64,000 nucleotides of DNA from Lophium mytilinum (lineage: Eukaryota; Ascomycota; Dothideomycetes; Mytilinidiales; Mytilinidiaceae). The notes beneath the pieces were generated by a model. The model worked only from the letters and a program-made list of their open reading frames with translations. It was not told the origin of the DNA and ran no database searches. Positions 1 through 10,236 of this stretch are shown here, one piece after another (position 1 is the stretch's first letter; each line of letters opens with the position of its first letter). The stretch is from NCBI GenBank assembly GCA_010093605.1, contig MU004188.1, positions 320,341 through 384,340 on the forward strand, given 5' to 3'. A program made the translations under genes and the position numbers.

Positions 1-1343
1 CGTGGATCGAGCCAAGGCAGTTTGCCTGGAGAGAACGGGCCATAGCCACTCTCATCCTAAACCAGATGTCGATGCGTATAGCAGCTCTACATCAGCGAGG
101 CATGGAGATCTTGGAATCCAACAGCTCACTCTCCTCATCAGACAGACCCAGATAGGCTTCCAAATCCCGAATTTTCCACCTCAAACGTCACCCAAGCCAC
201 TTACAGGGCTCTCCGGAAAGACAAGCCCCTTATTCGACGTCAAAAACAAGACGTGAGACGTGCGTTAGGCCTCCAAGAGGCTTACCACCGACCGATCGGT
301 AAGAAATCCAAAAAGAAACCACGCCAGTACATCCACTATGTCTACACGATCCTATAATAGTCATATTAAGGTTCCTCTCTTGACTTTCTTTTCCCTATTA
401 CCCCTTATTATACTCCCTCCCAAACAACCAAATCACTTCTAGAATATATCACACGCATCATCATCTCACGCACTCTCTTCTCCACCCCTACATCTGCATA
501 ACCGAACGTCCAACCGTCATTACCCGAGCCTTCACCGATCAGCCCTACGCTCCGCGATCTAGGCCTGCATCAGCCCTATGGCTATTTTCTTAACCGTCAG
601 CCCTACAAGCTTACTATCCTGTCATCATCCATGCCCGTGCAGCTCGTTAAGGTTGTAGCGAGCTCGGATCCATGCGGATGGTAATATCAAGGCTTCCCTT
701 TCAGTCGCTTTCGGAAACCTGGTCTGACCTCATTTGATCATTCATCTGGGAGGGTGAGTTGGTGGTGTATGGGTAATTTCAGCGGACTAGTGTCGCGAGT
801 CATGGTAAAGCCCGTTATTTTGACGCTGACGTTTGGGTTGGCGGCTTCGCGGATTATCCGTGGCTGATGGTGGGATCTGAAGGCATGTGATAGCTGCTGC
901 TCCGAGGCTTTGGCATTCATCGCTCAAGCCTTTCTGGGACTCAGGCGAGCGACGAATTTCTGGCTTCAGAGAAGCATGAGATCCGGGTCATTAAGCGCAG
1001 GAGAAGGACGATTGGCGTTTCCTCTCAATGCCCAATACCAAGGGGAGATATATCGCCACCCCCTTTTTCCATATCTCAAACTCTATTCTATTCACTTCTT
1101 TGGTCGACACATTCATACTAGCATGAACAATTTACGTTTGCGGGCTTCAATATGGACTTCATTACAAGATTCTCGTGTTAATCTACACCTAATTCACATG
1201 ACACTCTTATAGAATCAACCAACTTTATCCACTCCCTAAGCTTACCCCTCAACTCACCACGTTCAAGATCTCCTATCTGCTCCACCAGCACCCCATTTAC
1301 CATCTACCCCGCAGTAAGTAAGCAAACAAAAACAAAAACAAAC
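1..1343. other. Left-edge region without a supported gene
   Basis: All open frames here are short and overlap on both strands, and none resembles a family I know. The right end (about 1322-1343) is an A-rich run of CAAAAA repeats. Read on the minus strand this is a T-rich tract just after the first tRNA-like cassette, so it could act as a Pol III terminator. Confidence 0.5.
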
Positions 1344-1453
1344 GTCCGGCGCCAAGGATCGAACTTGGGTCCACAGCCCCTTTTTCCCAAGGTTACTAGG
1401 TACCTAGCCCTCGGATCGGGGTTGAGAATGCTAACCAACTACACCACACCGGA
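1344..1453 (-). tRNA. tRNA-like cassette 1, atypical centre
   Basis: On the minus strand the 5' end TCCGGTG pairs with the 3' end CGCCGGA as a 7-bp acceptor stem with one G-U pair. It is followed by a D-arm and A-box-like segment (TGGTGTAGTTGG). Before the 3' end lies a perfect T-arm (CCAAG, loop TTCGATC, CTTGG) holding a B box. The segment between the D and T arms is about 60 nt and does not form a normal anticodon stem with U33, so I assign no amino acid. T-runs lie directly downstream. It could be a tRNA gene with an odd intron, a decayed tRNA, or a tRNA-derived repeat. Confidence 0.45.
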
Positions 1454-1552
1454 TGGAAACGATGGCCGCTGGGGCGAGCTAGTGTAGCTATATACACAAA
1501 GTATAGAGTGTGCCAGCTAAAAGAGAAGTGCGCAAAAGCAAAAGAAGACGAA

Positions 1553-1632
1553 GTCCGGCGCCAAGGATCGAACTTGGGTGCAGCTCTACCCGCAGGATGG
1601 GACTGTATGCTAACCAACGACACCACACCGGA
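1553..1632 (-). tRNA. tRNA-like cassette 2, 80 nt
   Basis: The acceptor stem and T-arm match cassette 1; the D-arm differs by one base. The centre is unrelated and shorter. It can form a three-pair CCC/GGG stem with a 7-nt loop, in which a U sits at the position of U33 and CCT would be read as anticodon. This is the most tRNA-sized copy, but the weak stem makes decoding activity doubtful. The 98-bp spacer to the next copy is repeated between the copies. Confidence 0.45.
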
Positions 1633-1730
1633 TGGACAATATGGCTGCCGGAGCTAGCTAACGTAGCTATACACGAGGCAACAGACTGCTGGGTAAGAAA
1701 AGAAAGTACGCAAGCGCAAAAGAAAACGAA

Positions 1731-1798
1731 GTCCGGCGCCAAGGATCGAACTTGGGTCTCGCCAGAGGCAATATGCTGGCCAACTACACCACACCGGA
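1731..1798 (-). tRNA. tRNA-like cassette 3, 68 nt
   Basis: It has the same acceptor ends, A-box-like D-arm and B-box T-arm as its neighbours. Only about 16 nt lie between the D and T arms, too few for a canonical five-pair anticodon stem, seven-base loop and variable loop. TTTT-containing sequence follows on the minus strand. It is either a shrunken relic or a tRNA-shaped non-decoding RNA. Confidence 0.4.
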
Positions 1799-1899
1799 TG
1801 GACAAGATGGCTGCTGGGGCAAACTAGCACAGCTATATACACAACACAACAGACTGCTAGATAAGAAAAAGAAGGTACGCAAGCGCAAAAGAAAACGAA

Positions 1900-2007
1900 G
1901 TCCGGCGCCAAGGATCGAACTTGGGTCCCACGGCTTCTCTCTTCTCAGGAGAGAGCGCTCCTGAGACGAGAGCCGCCGCGTTTGCTGACCAACTACACCA
2001 CACCGGA
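1900..2007 (-). tRNA. tRNA-like cassette 4 with long hairpin centre
   Basis: Acceptor stem and T-arm are as in the other three copies, and the D-arm is slightly changed. The centre is a long imperfect hairpin at 1931-1975. An 8-bp stem (CTCAGGAG with CTCCTGAG, 6-nt loop) is extended outward by TCTC/GAGA and CGGC/GCCG pairs across small internal loops. This could be an intron, an expanded variable arm or an insert. Confidence 0.45.
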
Positions 2008-2454
2008 TAGAAACGATGGAAGGAGTGAGCGAATTAGCGAGCTTGTAGACCTAGAGAAAAGATACTTGCGAAGCAAAAGAAAATGGGAGAGAAGGCATAG
2101 TATAGGATGTCTAATACTAAGGGTTAAAATTGTACGTCTTTACCCCTGTTTGGCAAGACGCATTGGTTGTAGAGGAGGATAACCTGACCAACTGTACCAC
2201 ATCGAAAGGAGGGGCTAGTTGCAGTCAATTAGAGAAGAATGAGAAGGTTTCTTCGTCAACTTCAACGCTTGCGGATATTGGTTCGGTAATTGAGGCTTCG
2301 ATGTGACTTGAGCGGTTCTCGAGATGTAATGATACTGAAGATTAAGTCTAGCCACACGAGTCTGCCACTGCTTAACTCCAATGTTGCTCACTCAACGCCA
2401 CTATAGGGGGTATCTTGGCTGCCGAGCAGCCACTTACTCAAGAAGCAGTCCAAT
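2008..2454. other. Intergenic, contains a 5' tRNA-like relic
   Basis: At about 2178-2206 the minus strand resembles the 5' third of the cassettes (GTGG-ACAGTTGGTCAG), with no matching T-arm. Nothing else is recognised before the 3' end of the LOV gene. Confidence 0.4.
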
Positions 2455-4613
2455 CTACCGCCCATTACTACTAGACACACTCCGCAAACTCCTTTCACTC
2501 GGCGCATCCGACTTGCCCTCTCGCCTTAGGTAGTCCGCATACAACTTCCCCCCCTCAAACTTCTTCCCCGCCGCGCCCCTAAAAGGCAAATGATACTGCC
2601 CCGTCGTCCCCACAATCCCCGGCGCGCCATCTCTTAGGTTACTCTCCACACGATTCAACCTTCCCGTCACCTCCTCCCTCTCCACCATTACAACCATCCA
2701 CACCCCGACCTTCGAGTCCGACCCGATGAGCGGCGTGCAGTGGATCCAGCGCGGCTTCCCGTCCGCGGGCTGATCCGGCGCGGTTTCTGAGTCCTCGGAG
2801 CTCGCGGTGCCGGGGTGCGGGGCGCTGTGCAGCCAGGAGATCTTCGCCGTGACGCCGATGCCTTGGGTGAGTGCTTCTGTGATGCCCTCGCGGACGTGCG
2901 CGGGCCCGCCGATGCGGGAGAGGAAGCGGGATTGGAGGAGGCCCGGGATGCGGAGGGCGGGGGAGAGGAAGGTGATGCGGAGGGAGGGGGCGGGGCGGAC
3001 GAGGAGGTACTGCGCTCTTGTTAATGCTGGGAAGAATTGGGAGAAAAAGGAGACAAGAAGGGACCGGCGGGAGCGAGCAAAGGGATGAAAAGTGTATTTA
3101 AAAGAGGAAGCACACTGGCTGACTTACGTTTTGATACACACCTGGCAGCCGCCCTGAAGGGCCGAACTGCGACGGCGGCCACATGCTCGCCTCTGCCTCT
3201 GCTTCGTCCATGCCGACGTAGCGTCGTGTGGTGCGCGCGGTGCTGGGCCGCACGGGGGTGTTGCGGCCGGAGTCGCTGCGGCTGTTGGGGTGGTGGTCGT
3301 AGTTCAGAGCGTGCCTTTCGTCGTTGTCGAGGAGTTGGCCGAGTTCGGCGAGGTCTTTCAAGGAGGGTTTTGAGAGGGAGTTGATGGAGGCCCTGCGGCT
3401 GACTTCTTCGTTAAGTAGCCGCTGGAAAGACTCGAGGCCTCGGCCACCTTCAACAAGGTAGGTGATGTCGATCTGTGCGCCGATGAAGTAACGAATTTTG
3501 CCTCTGTTGTCGTATAAGGGCGCGACTAGGACGAGGTTGAGGAAGGGGGTGCCGTCTCTTTTACTGAAATATCGTTAGAATCCATGCATATTTGTATACA
3601 ATCCAAACCCCTACTAGTTGAGTATCACGTCGCAAACTTCTTGTCCACCATCTATAGCTGACCTGAGTCGTGTGACCGCTGCTCTCGAAGTTTTCGGACC
3701 TTGAAGAAAGCGGCAGTTTCGGCCAAGCACGTACTCCCTCCCGTACTGGGTAGTCTTGAAGAACTCTGCTAGTCATTAGTGGGCGTTACAGAAGGTTGAA
3801 AATCTAGAGCTAACCTTCAGACGCGTATACGATTGGATTGTCCTCTATAGACGGGTCCGTCAAGCAAAATACCTCCGCCAGGCCTTGTACAAGCTGCCTC
3901 ATGATAGGCGCATTGTTACCGGTAATCTCCTTTACCAAAGTTTCCGTTACCACCGAAGTCATTCGATGTGTAATATACGCAGGTAATGCATCTGTGACCA
4001 ATTCTTCTAGAGCAACTCTTGCCCTTGAATGGAACGATGAACTCAGAGTTGCGGCTGCTCTAGACGGAGCCCGGCTGGAGCCCATTTCCTCTATCACGGC
4101 ATTCGCATATTGCACCGCAAATGTGGCTTTCTGCGAATCAATGTACTGTGATAGAGTTGATGTCAACATTGGCCTGTATCTATCAATGAAGGCTTTGAAC
4201 GGGCGTGCTAAATCATCGTCGCGCACTATTAGATCGAGATGGCTCGCGGAGAACAGCTTGTCCGCCAATCTTTCACCATTGGCGTGCGAAATGAAAGGAG
4301 GGGGAGCTTGGAGGTCGTATCCAGGCTGTTCGTCTTGCAATTGCTCTCGAGAGGCCTTCTGTGTGGGCGCTGTTGGCTCTGTCGGTTCCATGGGGTCGCC
4401 TTCCGCGGAATCGAAGATGGAGTGCACGGGCGAACTGTCTGGCGAAGACGGCGCGTCCGGAGGCATGAATGCGGCCTCGTCGAAGCTTGGACTTTTCTCC
4501 GGTAGTAGTTTGGACGGATTGAAAGGCATGATAGGGCTGCCAGCCTTGCTGGAAACCCTCGGAGGTAGTGGAAAGGGCAGGTCGGTCATCCTGAAGATAT
4601 CTGTGTCACTCAT
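2455..4613 (-). CDS. RGS-LOV blue-light photoreceptor (BcLOV4-like)
   Basis: Four exons: 4613-3815, 3765-3663, 3563-3128 and 3009-2455; all phases close, giving about 630 aa. The N-terminal 100 residues are Ser/Pro-rich. Residues about 120-240 resemble the helical RGS-like domain of fungal RGS-LOV proteins. A LOV/PAS domain follows, with flavin-adduct motif GRNCRFLQGP and Cys at about residue 284 in exon 2. Its core continues in exon 3 with KRDGTPF, NLVLVAPLYD and YFIGAQIDITYL. The C-terminal 185 residues form a further conserved-looking region. In the family, blue light forms a cysteinyl-FMN adduct; Botrytis BcLOV4 then binds membrane phospholipid. The start is the second Met in the open frame, because the stretch before it looks untranslated. 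A role in light signalling here is inferred from family. Confidence 0.88.
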
Positions 4614-6319
4614 GGTGCAATAGAATAATAGTACGGGAAACAAGAGAAAGGCTGTCAACTGGCTATGAAGTTCAATTACCTGGTACTTGTACAGAGGCTC
4701 AAGCGTGCATCGATGTTAGACTAATGCGCTCATGGTGGAAGGCGAGTGCCAGCAGATTGCGAAGGAAACGAATGGAGGAAGCTGTAAGAAATGTCCAGAC
4801 GGGAAATGTACACTCTTATGACCAATGCACAAGCCCTGCTGCAGTCACAAAGAGGGCAACCGTACACGGTGAGAGCCATAGGCGAGCGGTGCCGACGCAT
4901 ATCAGGCCGTGTTAGTGACCCATCACAGGAAGACACAAATGATGTAGGAGGCTGATCGCTTTGCTACGCGGAGCCGACGCCGCCAAAAGGAAAGATTGCG
5001 TCTGCCGCGCTGTGTACCTGCCGTGATGTTGTACCAGGGAACCATGCCAGGTCGGCCTGGGCCCACGAGGCGCCATCGGAATTGATCTCAGCAGGGATGA
5101 TCGGGGCCTGCGATCGGGCCATGGACGGAGGCGGCGTCTTACGGGACCGCGATTTCAATAGAAACGGCGGCACGATACGAGGCCAGCGTGGTCGCGTTTC
5201 GTATGCCTTGGGGCGGCGCCGGCCTGATGCCTCTTGCAGGTGATGGACTTGGATCGTTGTGATGGAATATTCAAGGTTTGGCATTTGAGACTAACAAGTC
5301 ACAAAAAGACTCGGTATCGTAGAATATCGGGAGGTAAATCAGTCGGAGAGATCCTTCAAGAAAACGGACTAAAAGTGGCTGATTTCCGAGAGACCAATCA
5401 ATGGAAGCGGAGGGGACCTGCATATCCCACGGTAATATCGACCTAGCTTAGTTTGTAGGGCTAAGCGAGGTCTAGGCAGGTGTATAGAAGGATCCGCTAG
5501 CTGCAGAAGAAGCGTAGGCAGGGTTCATTATTGAAAGCGGCAGTCCACGAATCTATGATCGTACTCTAACACTTCCAATACAGTACCTCGTCTTAAGTCT
5601 ATGCACACTCGTTCATCACCGCTTGAGCTACCCTCGTACGCTTTTAGAACTCCATACACGAAGTTGGGTTTGGCGCCATAGAAATTAGGCTGCCTTTCTA
5701 CTTACTGGGCATGTTACAGCTCAACACCATCAAATTTAGACTTCTATCTAGTCGACCAGCTATCTACTGTCTAGGGCGCCCCCTACAGTGTTATTAGACA
5801 AGCAAATATCAAGCTGCAGCAACATTATACGCGTGGTGCCCGAGATAATACCTACAATTGGTACACCATATCAACATCGGCTCAACACCATGGAATTTGG
5901 ATTCCTATTTAGCCGACCAGCTCTATCTTACCTAGGACACCCCTTACAGTGTTATTAGACGAGCAGGTATAAAGCTATAGCAATGTAATATTCGCTTACC
6001 TGAACGGACACCTAGAATCAGTACACCACATCGACATCAAGCTCAACACCACCAGAACCAGCCTAGCTTTGAACCTCGCACCCACCTACTAGCCAGGGTC
6101 CTCCTCACGGCGGTATCACGGGCGCAAGAACAGAGCCCTAGTAGTCTCATCTCCCTCCCCTCCTCCCTCATCACACCACATCATATCACTCAGTCACGAT
6201 ATCGCATGTCGACACTGTCTGGAGTGGCCTCACGAGTTTACTCGTGATCTAAAATGCTGTTCTTTCTCTTATTCGAAACGCTACTACTACTCTAAGGCCT
6301 CTCACGCAGCGTCGAACAA
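4614..6319. other. Intergenic region with tandem repeats
   Basis: This is the upstream region of the LOV gene and the downstream region of the next gene. A 106-codon frame on the minus strand (4964-5284) has no family resemblance and is not called. The right half holds the repeat given separately. Confidence 0.5.
5720..6130. repeat. Degenerate ~161-bp direct repeat
   Basis: The phrase CTCAACACCA recurs at about 5720, 5881 and 6042, a steady 161-bp period. Between copies GACCAGC, CCCCTACAGTGTTATTAGAC and ACAC(A/C)AC-like blocks recur with point changes. The third unit runs into a segment at about 6085-6130 (CTAGCC-GGGTCCTC-CAC-GCGGTA) that matches the repeat family near 20.5 kb. Confidence 0.7.
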
Positions 6320-6877
6320 CTACTCGAGGTTCCCTTTCCGCCACCTCTTCTGCGTCCCGTAGTCATCCATGCCCTCGTCGTACCGATGTACCAGTCTTTC
6401 ATGATCTTCTTGTTCTGCCTCTTCCATGTCGTCTTCGTAGCGCCGAAGAGCTTCCAGAGCGTGTGGATATACCCACGCTTCGTGGTCGCGAGGATACTTG
6501 ATGGGGATCGGGGCCGTGGTCGAATGAGAGAAGCTTGGGGGGGACTCTGCCGATGATGTTGAGGTTGCGGGGGTGGAGTAAGCTGCCTTCGCGCGGGGAA
6601 TTTGGAAGGATGATTCTGAGCATGACGAGATGGCACTATCGGAATCTGTATACGACGTCGCCGTGGAGTCGGTGGGTGCTTCTTCCTCATCGGCAAAGCC
6701 GCTGGTATGGACGTGTAAAGCCGCGCCTGAGGGTTCTGCGTTCTCGGCGACATTGTTCGTGGGAGTAGCAGCGGTCTTGTCGACATCGTTGGTCGTAGCG
6801 ACGGCTTGCTGGCGACGGCTTGGGAGGATGGCGGCTAGAATAGCTAGGTAGGTGGCGCGAACGTTGAAGAATGCCAT
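6320..6877 (-). CDS. Small hypothetical protein, acidic, 185 aa
   Basis: I do not recognise this protein. Starting at the ATG at 6877, which follows a pyrimidine/purine-rich leader, it has a short hydrophobic N-terminus (AFFNVRATYLAILAAILP) that could be a signal anchor. Then come a Thr/Ser/Ala-rich low-complexity middle and an acidic, charged C-terminal third with EEAEQEDHE. The open frame continues upstream to 7399, but that part is AC-repeat-like and unlikely to be translated. Single exon. It could be a lineage-specific small protein; coding status is moderately supported by frame length only. Confidence 0.5.
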   Translation of the reverse strand: MAFFNVRATYLAILAAILPSRRQQAVATTNDVDKTAATPTNNVAENAEPSGAALHVHTSGFADEEEAPTDSTATSYTDSDSAISSCSESSFQIPRAKAAYSTPATSTSSAESPPSFSHSTTAPIPIKYPRDHEAWVYPHALEALRRYEDDMEEAEQEDHERLVHRYDEGMDDYGTQKRWRKGNLE

Positions 6878-8060
6878 AGTTGCAAGTTGGGCTTTTGCTG
6901 GTTGAAGCGTTGCGAAGGGTTGTGCGTGTGAAGACTGTGCGTGCGAAGAGTTGTGTGTGTTGGGTTGAGTCGTGTACGTGTAAAGGTGAGATTTATGTGT
7001 GGGAGAGATGATTATTGTATTGTGTAGGTATTGTGCTCGGATCGTATTGTGTGCGCATTGTGCTCTGATTCTGGTCCTGTGGTTATCACTTTGCTGTACC
7101 AGGGTCGCTATTGCGGTCGATTGATCCACGGATGCCCAGCGGCGTGTACCAAAGATTCGTGGTTCTTGGCCTACAGGAATGAATTGACAGGACGCACTGA
7201 AAAGTGATGAAGCGTTATCCTCGCAAGAAGCGAGTAATGGGATACATAACACCTTGCCTATTGCCTGAGGTCGCCCGATGGGGGTGGAATAGATCCGGCT
7301 CGTGGTTCCCAGCCATCCCCTATAATTTGTGTTGAGCGCCGCGTTTAAGATTTTTGGCGATTTTTTCTTCGAACAATAGGGAGCTGAGAAGCAGAGCAAG
7401 TTTGCATATATTTCGACTGGACCTTAAGGCACCAGTTCGTATAGAGGAGCACTTGTCTCGATCCATAGTATACCTGGCCGTTGAGTGATTGAATTGAGAT
7501 TGAGGTACTTGCACTTGCGCAATGACTAAACTGTGCCCGCAAGCCATCGAAACGAAGTCAAAGGCAAGTTGGAAGTCTCTACATGTGATTGCTAGCTACT
7601 CAACTCGTGTTTTTCATTAGTTCTGCATACTTCTCCTTGGTAGACCCGCGAAGCATTCTTGCGGGGGAAAAGGTAGTAAGAGGCGCCAGGGCACCTGCAC
7701 AATAGGCCAGCCATGACAGTCACATCGCCCAGGAGGAATTCGTTTTTCCGACTCGATGTTCAATTAAAGTCAATTGACTGGGTGAGCGATGGCAGATAAG
7801 GAGATGGAGGAAGACATCCCGACGTGTCGTGCCCAGCCCTACGAGGCACGTGCGAGGAACCCCTGGCAAATCGTGAAGGCGGAGAAGCACGTCAGCGCCA
7901 AGCCGATGTCGAAATTCTGCCAGTGGACCAGTCCGTCTCACAGCGAACTCGGACTCCGCCTGCAATATAAAGCCATTGGGCCCTTCACGTTCCTTGTTTG
8001 CCTCGAGACTTCCCACGGACACGCTCATTACTACAAATTACTTGAGCAAAATTTCCCACA
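6878..8060. other. Intergenic / divergent promoter region
   Basis: Overlapping open frames on both strands here (for example 7320-7547 minus and 7789-8076 plus) have no protein-family character. The left part has repeated ATTGTGT/ATTGTGC words (about 7014-7064) in the leader of the upstream small gene. Confidence 0.5.
7966..7972 (+). promoter_or_regulatory. TATA-like box before APS kinase
   Basis: TATAAAG lies 95 bp before the ATG of the APS kinase gene and on its strand. The distance fits a fungal core promoter, but the motif alone is weak evidence. Confidence 0.3.
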
Positions 8061-8842
8061 ATGGCAACGTGAGTAGAATACCCCGCCAGCGTCTACTCAA
8101 TCGTGTACTTTGTTAACAGGGCACTAGCAACATCACCTGGCATCCGTCACTCTCTCGCAGCGAGCGCCAAACCAACCGTAAACAGCGAGGCTTCACACTG
8201 TGGTTCACCGGGCTATCTGCGTCTGGAAAATCCACGATTGCAACTGCGCTCGAGCAGCATCTCCTCCACCTTGGACTAGCTGCATACCGTCTGGACGGTG
8301 ACAATGTGCGATTTGGATTGAACAAAGACCTGGGATTCTCTGAGTCGGATCGCAATGAAAATATTCGGAGGATAGGAGAGGTAGGCACTTTGGATCGTCT
8401 ACGTTAGACGTCTCTCGCAAGGAACTCTTATTGATTGAACATGCAGGTCGCGAAACTCTTCGCTGACTCCGCGACCATTGCCATAACCTCGTTCATCTCG
8501 CCATACCGGAAGGACCGACAGGTTGCGCGTGATCTACATGCCGCAAAGAACCCAGCGAACCCAGACGACGAGCCGTTGCCATTCATTGAAGTCTTTGTTG
8601 ACATTCCACTCGAGGTGGCTGAGCAGAGAGACCCCAAGGGGCTATATAAGAAGGCACGAGAGGGGAAGATCCCTGACTTCACTGGCATCTCGGCTCCGTA
8701 CGAGGCACCAGAATCACCAGAGATCCACATCAGGAGTGATCTGAAGAGCGTTGAGGAATCTGTAGTTGCGATAGTCGACTATCTTAACAGCAAGGGGCTG
8801 CTAAACCTGAATAGCTCTGATGGAAGAGGACTTGAGTATTGA
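8061..8842 (+). CDS. Adenylylsulfate (APS) kinase
   Basis: Cytosolic sulfate assimilation: phosphorylates adenosine 5'-phosphosulfate with ATP to give PAPS. Three exons: 8061-8068, 8128-8380 and 8447-8842, giving 218 aa (family about 200-210). The first coding exon is only 8 nt; joining at the TAG at 8125-8127 gives the family N-terminus MATNITWHP. The alternative AG a few bases earlier breaks the frame. The P-loop GLSASGKST is at residues 31-39, followed by [43 protein letters not shown] and [11 protein letters not shown], all APS-kinase signatures. Fungal homologues are called metC-type in some species and sD in others, so I give no symbol. Confidence 0.95.
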
Positions 8843-9741
8843 ATATACTTCTAGACGATGAATGAATATACATGTGGCCCCGACAGTTTGCTAGATTATT
8901 CCCCTTTGATTGATGGTGACACATCTAGCCTATCAATGGAGATATGGAGATACACGTAATGAACATAAAGTATGAATCATTAGGCTTCTACAAGGCCGTC
9001 CCATGGTCAAAGTCAAGTCGGTTCAATTAGTAGGTCACGTGGTGCCGATGTCTTGGTAAGGATCCCTGGCTCTTTTCGCTCCTCAAACTTCATCCACAAC
9101 AACCTGCAACCGTCATAACGATACTCTCCCAAGTATCGATAGTTGGCTGGCGAACGCTATGTGCTTCCACGTGCAAAGGATGTGATGCTAATGCTACCCT
9201 TGCTCTCCTTTCTCATTCTTCCTGATGGCGCCTCAGAGCCGGAGACGCAAACGCGGTCAGACTGACCCTTCCACGAACAAAGGTGGCCCTTCCAGATCGG
9301 TCTGGTAGATTTTTGGCCTTCATGTACCGACACAGACGACCTAGAAAGTGTTGTAATGTTCGACGTTACGAAGTTGTCGAAGGTCAAGCGTACGATCAAG
9401 CTGAAACAGCACTTCAACATCACTTCAATGACGCTATTAGGGCTCCAGGTAGGGAAACAGTTTTGATATACACAGGTCGACTGTCCTGAGTAGGGCTTCC
9501 AGTCGCCATCGATCCTCCGCGAAGCTGCCGAGCGCTCCAGATATTGAAAGCAAGGTCAGTATACACGTTGGCGTCCTCGAAAGGATGCCCAACCGCTGTT
9601 GAAGAAAGCTTATACACAGTACGAACAGTCGTCCTCGTCGAACGATCTCCCTCAACCCTCCACATTGCCTCCACTCCACACCGGCATGCAAGCCCATTAG
9701 CAGAGAGAGGGATATCGCTCATGTCGCTGTGTCGTATCTCT
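8843..9741. other. Intergenic, no convincing gene
   Basis: Between 9160 and 9490 all three plus frames and one minus frame stay open for 60-90 codons. I could not find splice sites that join them into one consistent protein. No family match. Confidence 0.4.
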
Positions 9742-10236
9742 TCACGCCACCACCAACGTGATGTTGCTCAGCGCCCTCGCAGCCTCCAGCATGACCCGCA
9801 CACACAGCGTCGATCCGGCCGCCCAGAGCGTGCTCCTCAACAGCGTTGGACCGGTAGTAGTCGTCCTCAGATACACAACGGTATACGCAACCCGAATCGC
9901 CAGAAACAAGCCCGCGAAGCCGGAAAGACCATGGATACCGTCGCGCTTCAGGCCGGCCATGTTGCCCAGGATGACTGCCGATGCAAAGAGAGGGAGGTTT
10001 TCCATGCCATTGGCGTGGCATGCTTCGGCGCGCTCATAGCGGGCGTACGTCTCGGCGTCGAGGGTCTTCTTGAGGTTTGCTTTGAGTGTAGAGGAGCGCG
10101 GGTTGAGATTGTCCCATGAGAGGGGCTTGCCATTGGTTGCGAGTTGGATGGCGTAGGAGTGGGGGATGACGGAGAGGATATAGTAGGCTGGGATGGCGAG
10201 GATGGACGGATTGTAGGTTTCTAGAAGGGTTGGCAT
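9742..10236 (-). CDS. MAPEG-family membrane protein
   Basis: 164 aa, single exon, ATG at 10236. Hydrophobic segments lie at about residues 12-30, 82-96, 103-122 and 129-150. The loop motif RYERAEACHANGMENLPLF matches the conserved segment of the MAPEG family (membrane-associated proteins in eicosanoid and glutathione metabolism), as does the overall length of about 150-165 aa. Family members are four-helix, usually trimeric, ER-type membrane proteins; many bind glutathione. The substrate of this fungal branch is not known to me. Confidence 0.85.
   Translation of the reverse strand: MPTLLETYNPSILAIPAYYILSVIPHSYAIQLATNGKPLSWDNLNPRSSTLKANLKKTLDAETYARYERAEACHANGMENLPLFASAVILGNMAGLKRDGIHGLSGFAGLFLAIRVAYTVVYLRTTTTGPTLLRSTLWAAGSTLCVRVMLEAARALSNITLVVA

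Larger units (their letters stand above)
1344..2007 (-). repeat. Tandem array of four tRNA-like units
   Basis: Four head-to-tail units are spaced 209, 178 and 169 bp apart. The spacers (1454-1552, 1633-1730, 1799-1899) are about 100 bp and similar in sequence, each carrying a purine-rich AAAAGAAAACGAA-like end. Differences in unit length come almost wholly from the segment between the D and T arms. This is direct observation; how the array arose is inference. Confidence 0.75.

Noticed and set aside
4964-5284. 106-codon minus-strand frame upstream of the LOV gene
   Set aside because: No domain, no conserved-looking motif, and it lies in promoter space. Frames of this length occur by chance in this base composition.
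9160-9490. Possible small gene starting near the ATG at about 9224
   Set aside because: The first part reads as basic protein and a later part as plausible protein. The only introns that could join them are about 30 nt and the phases do not match.
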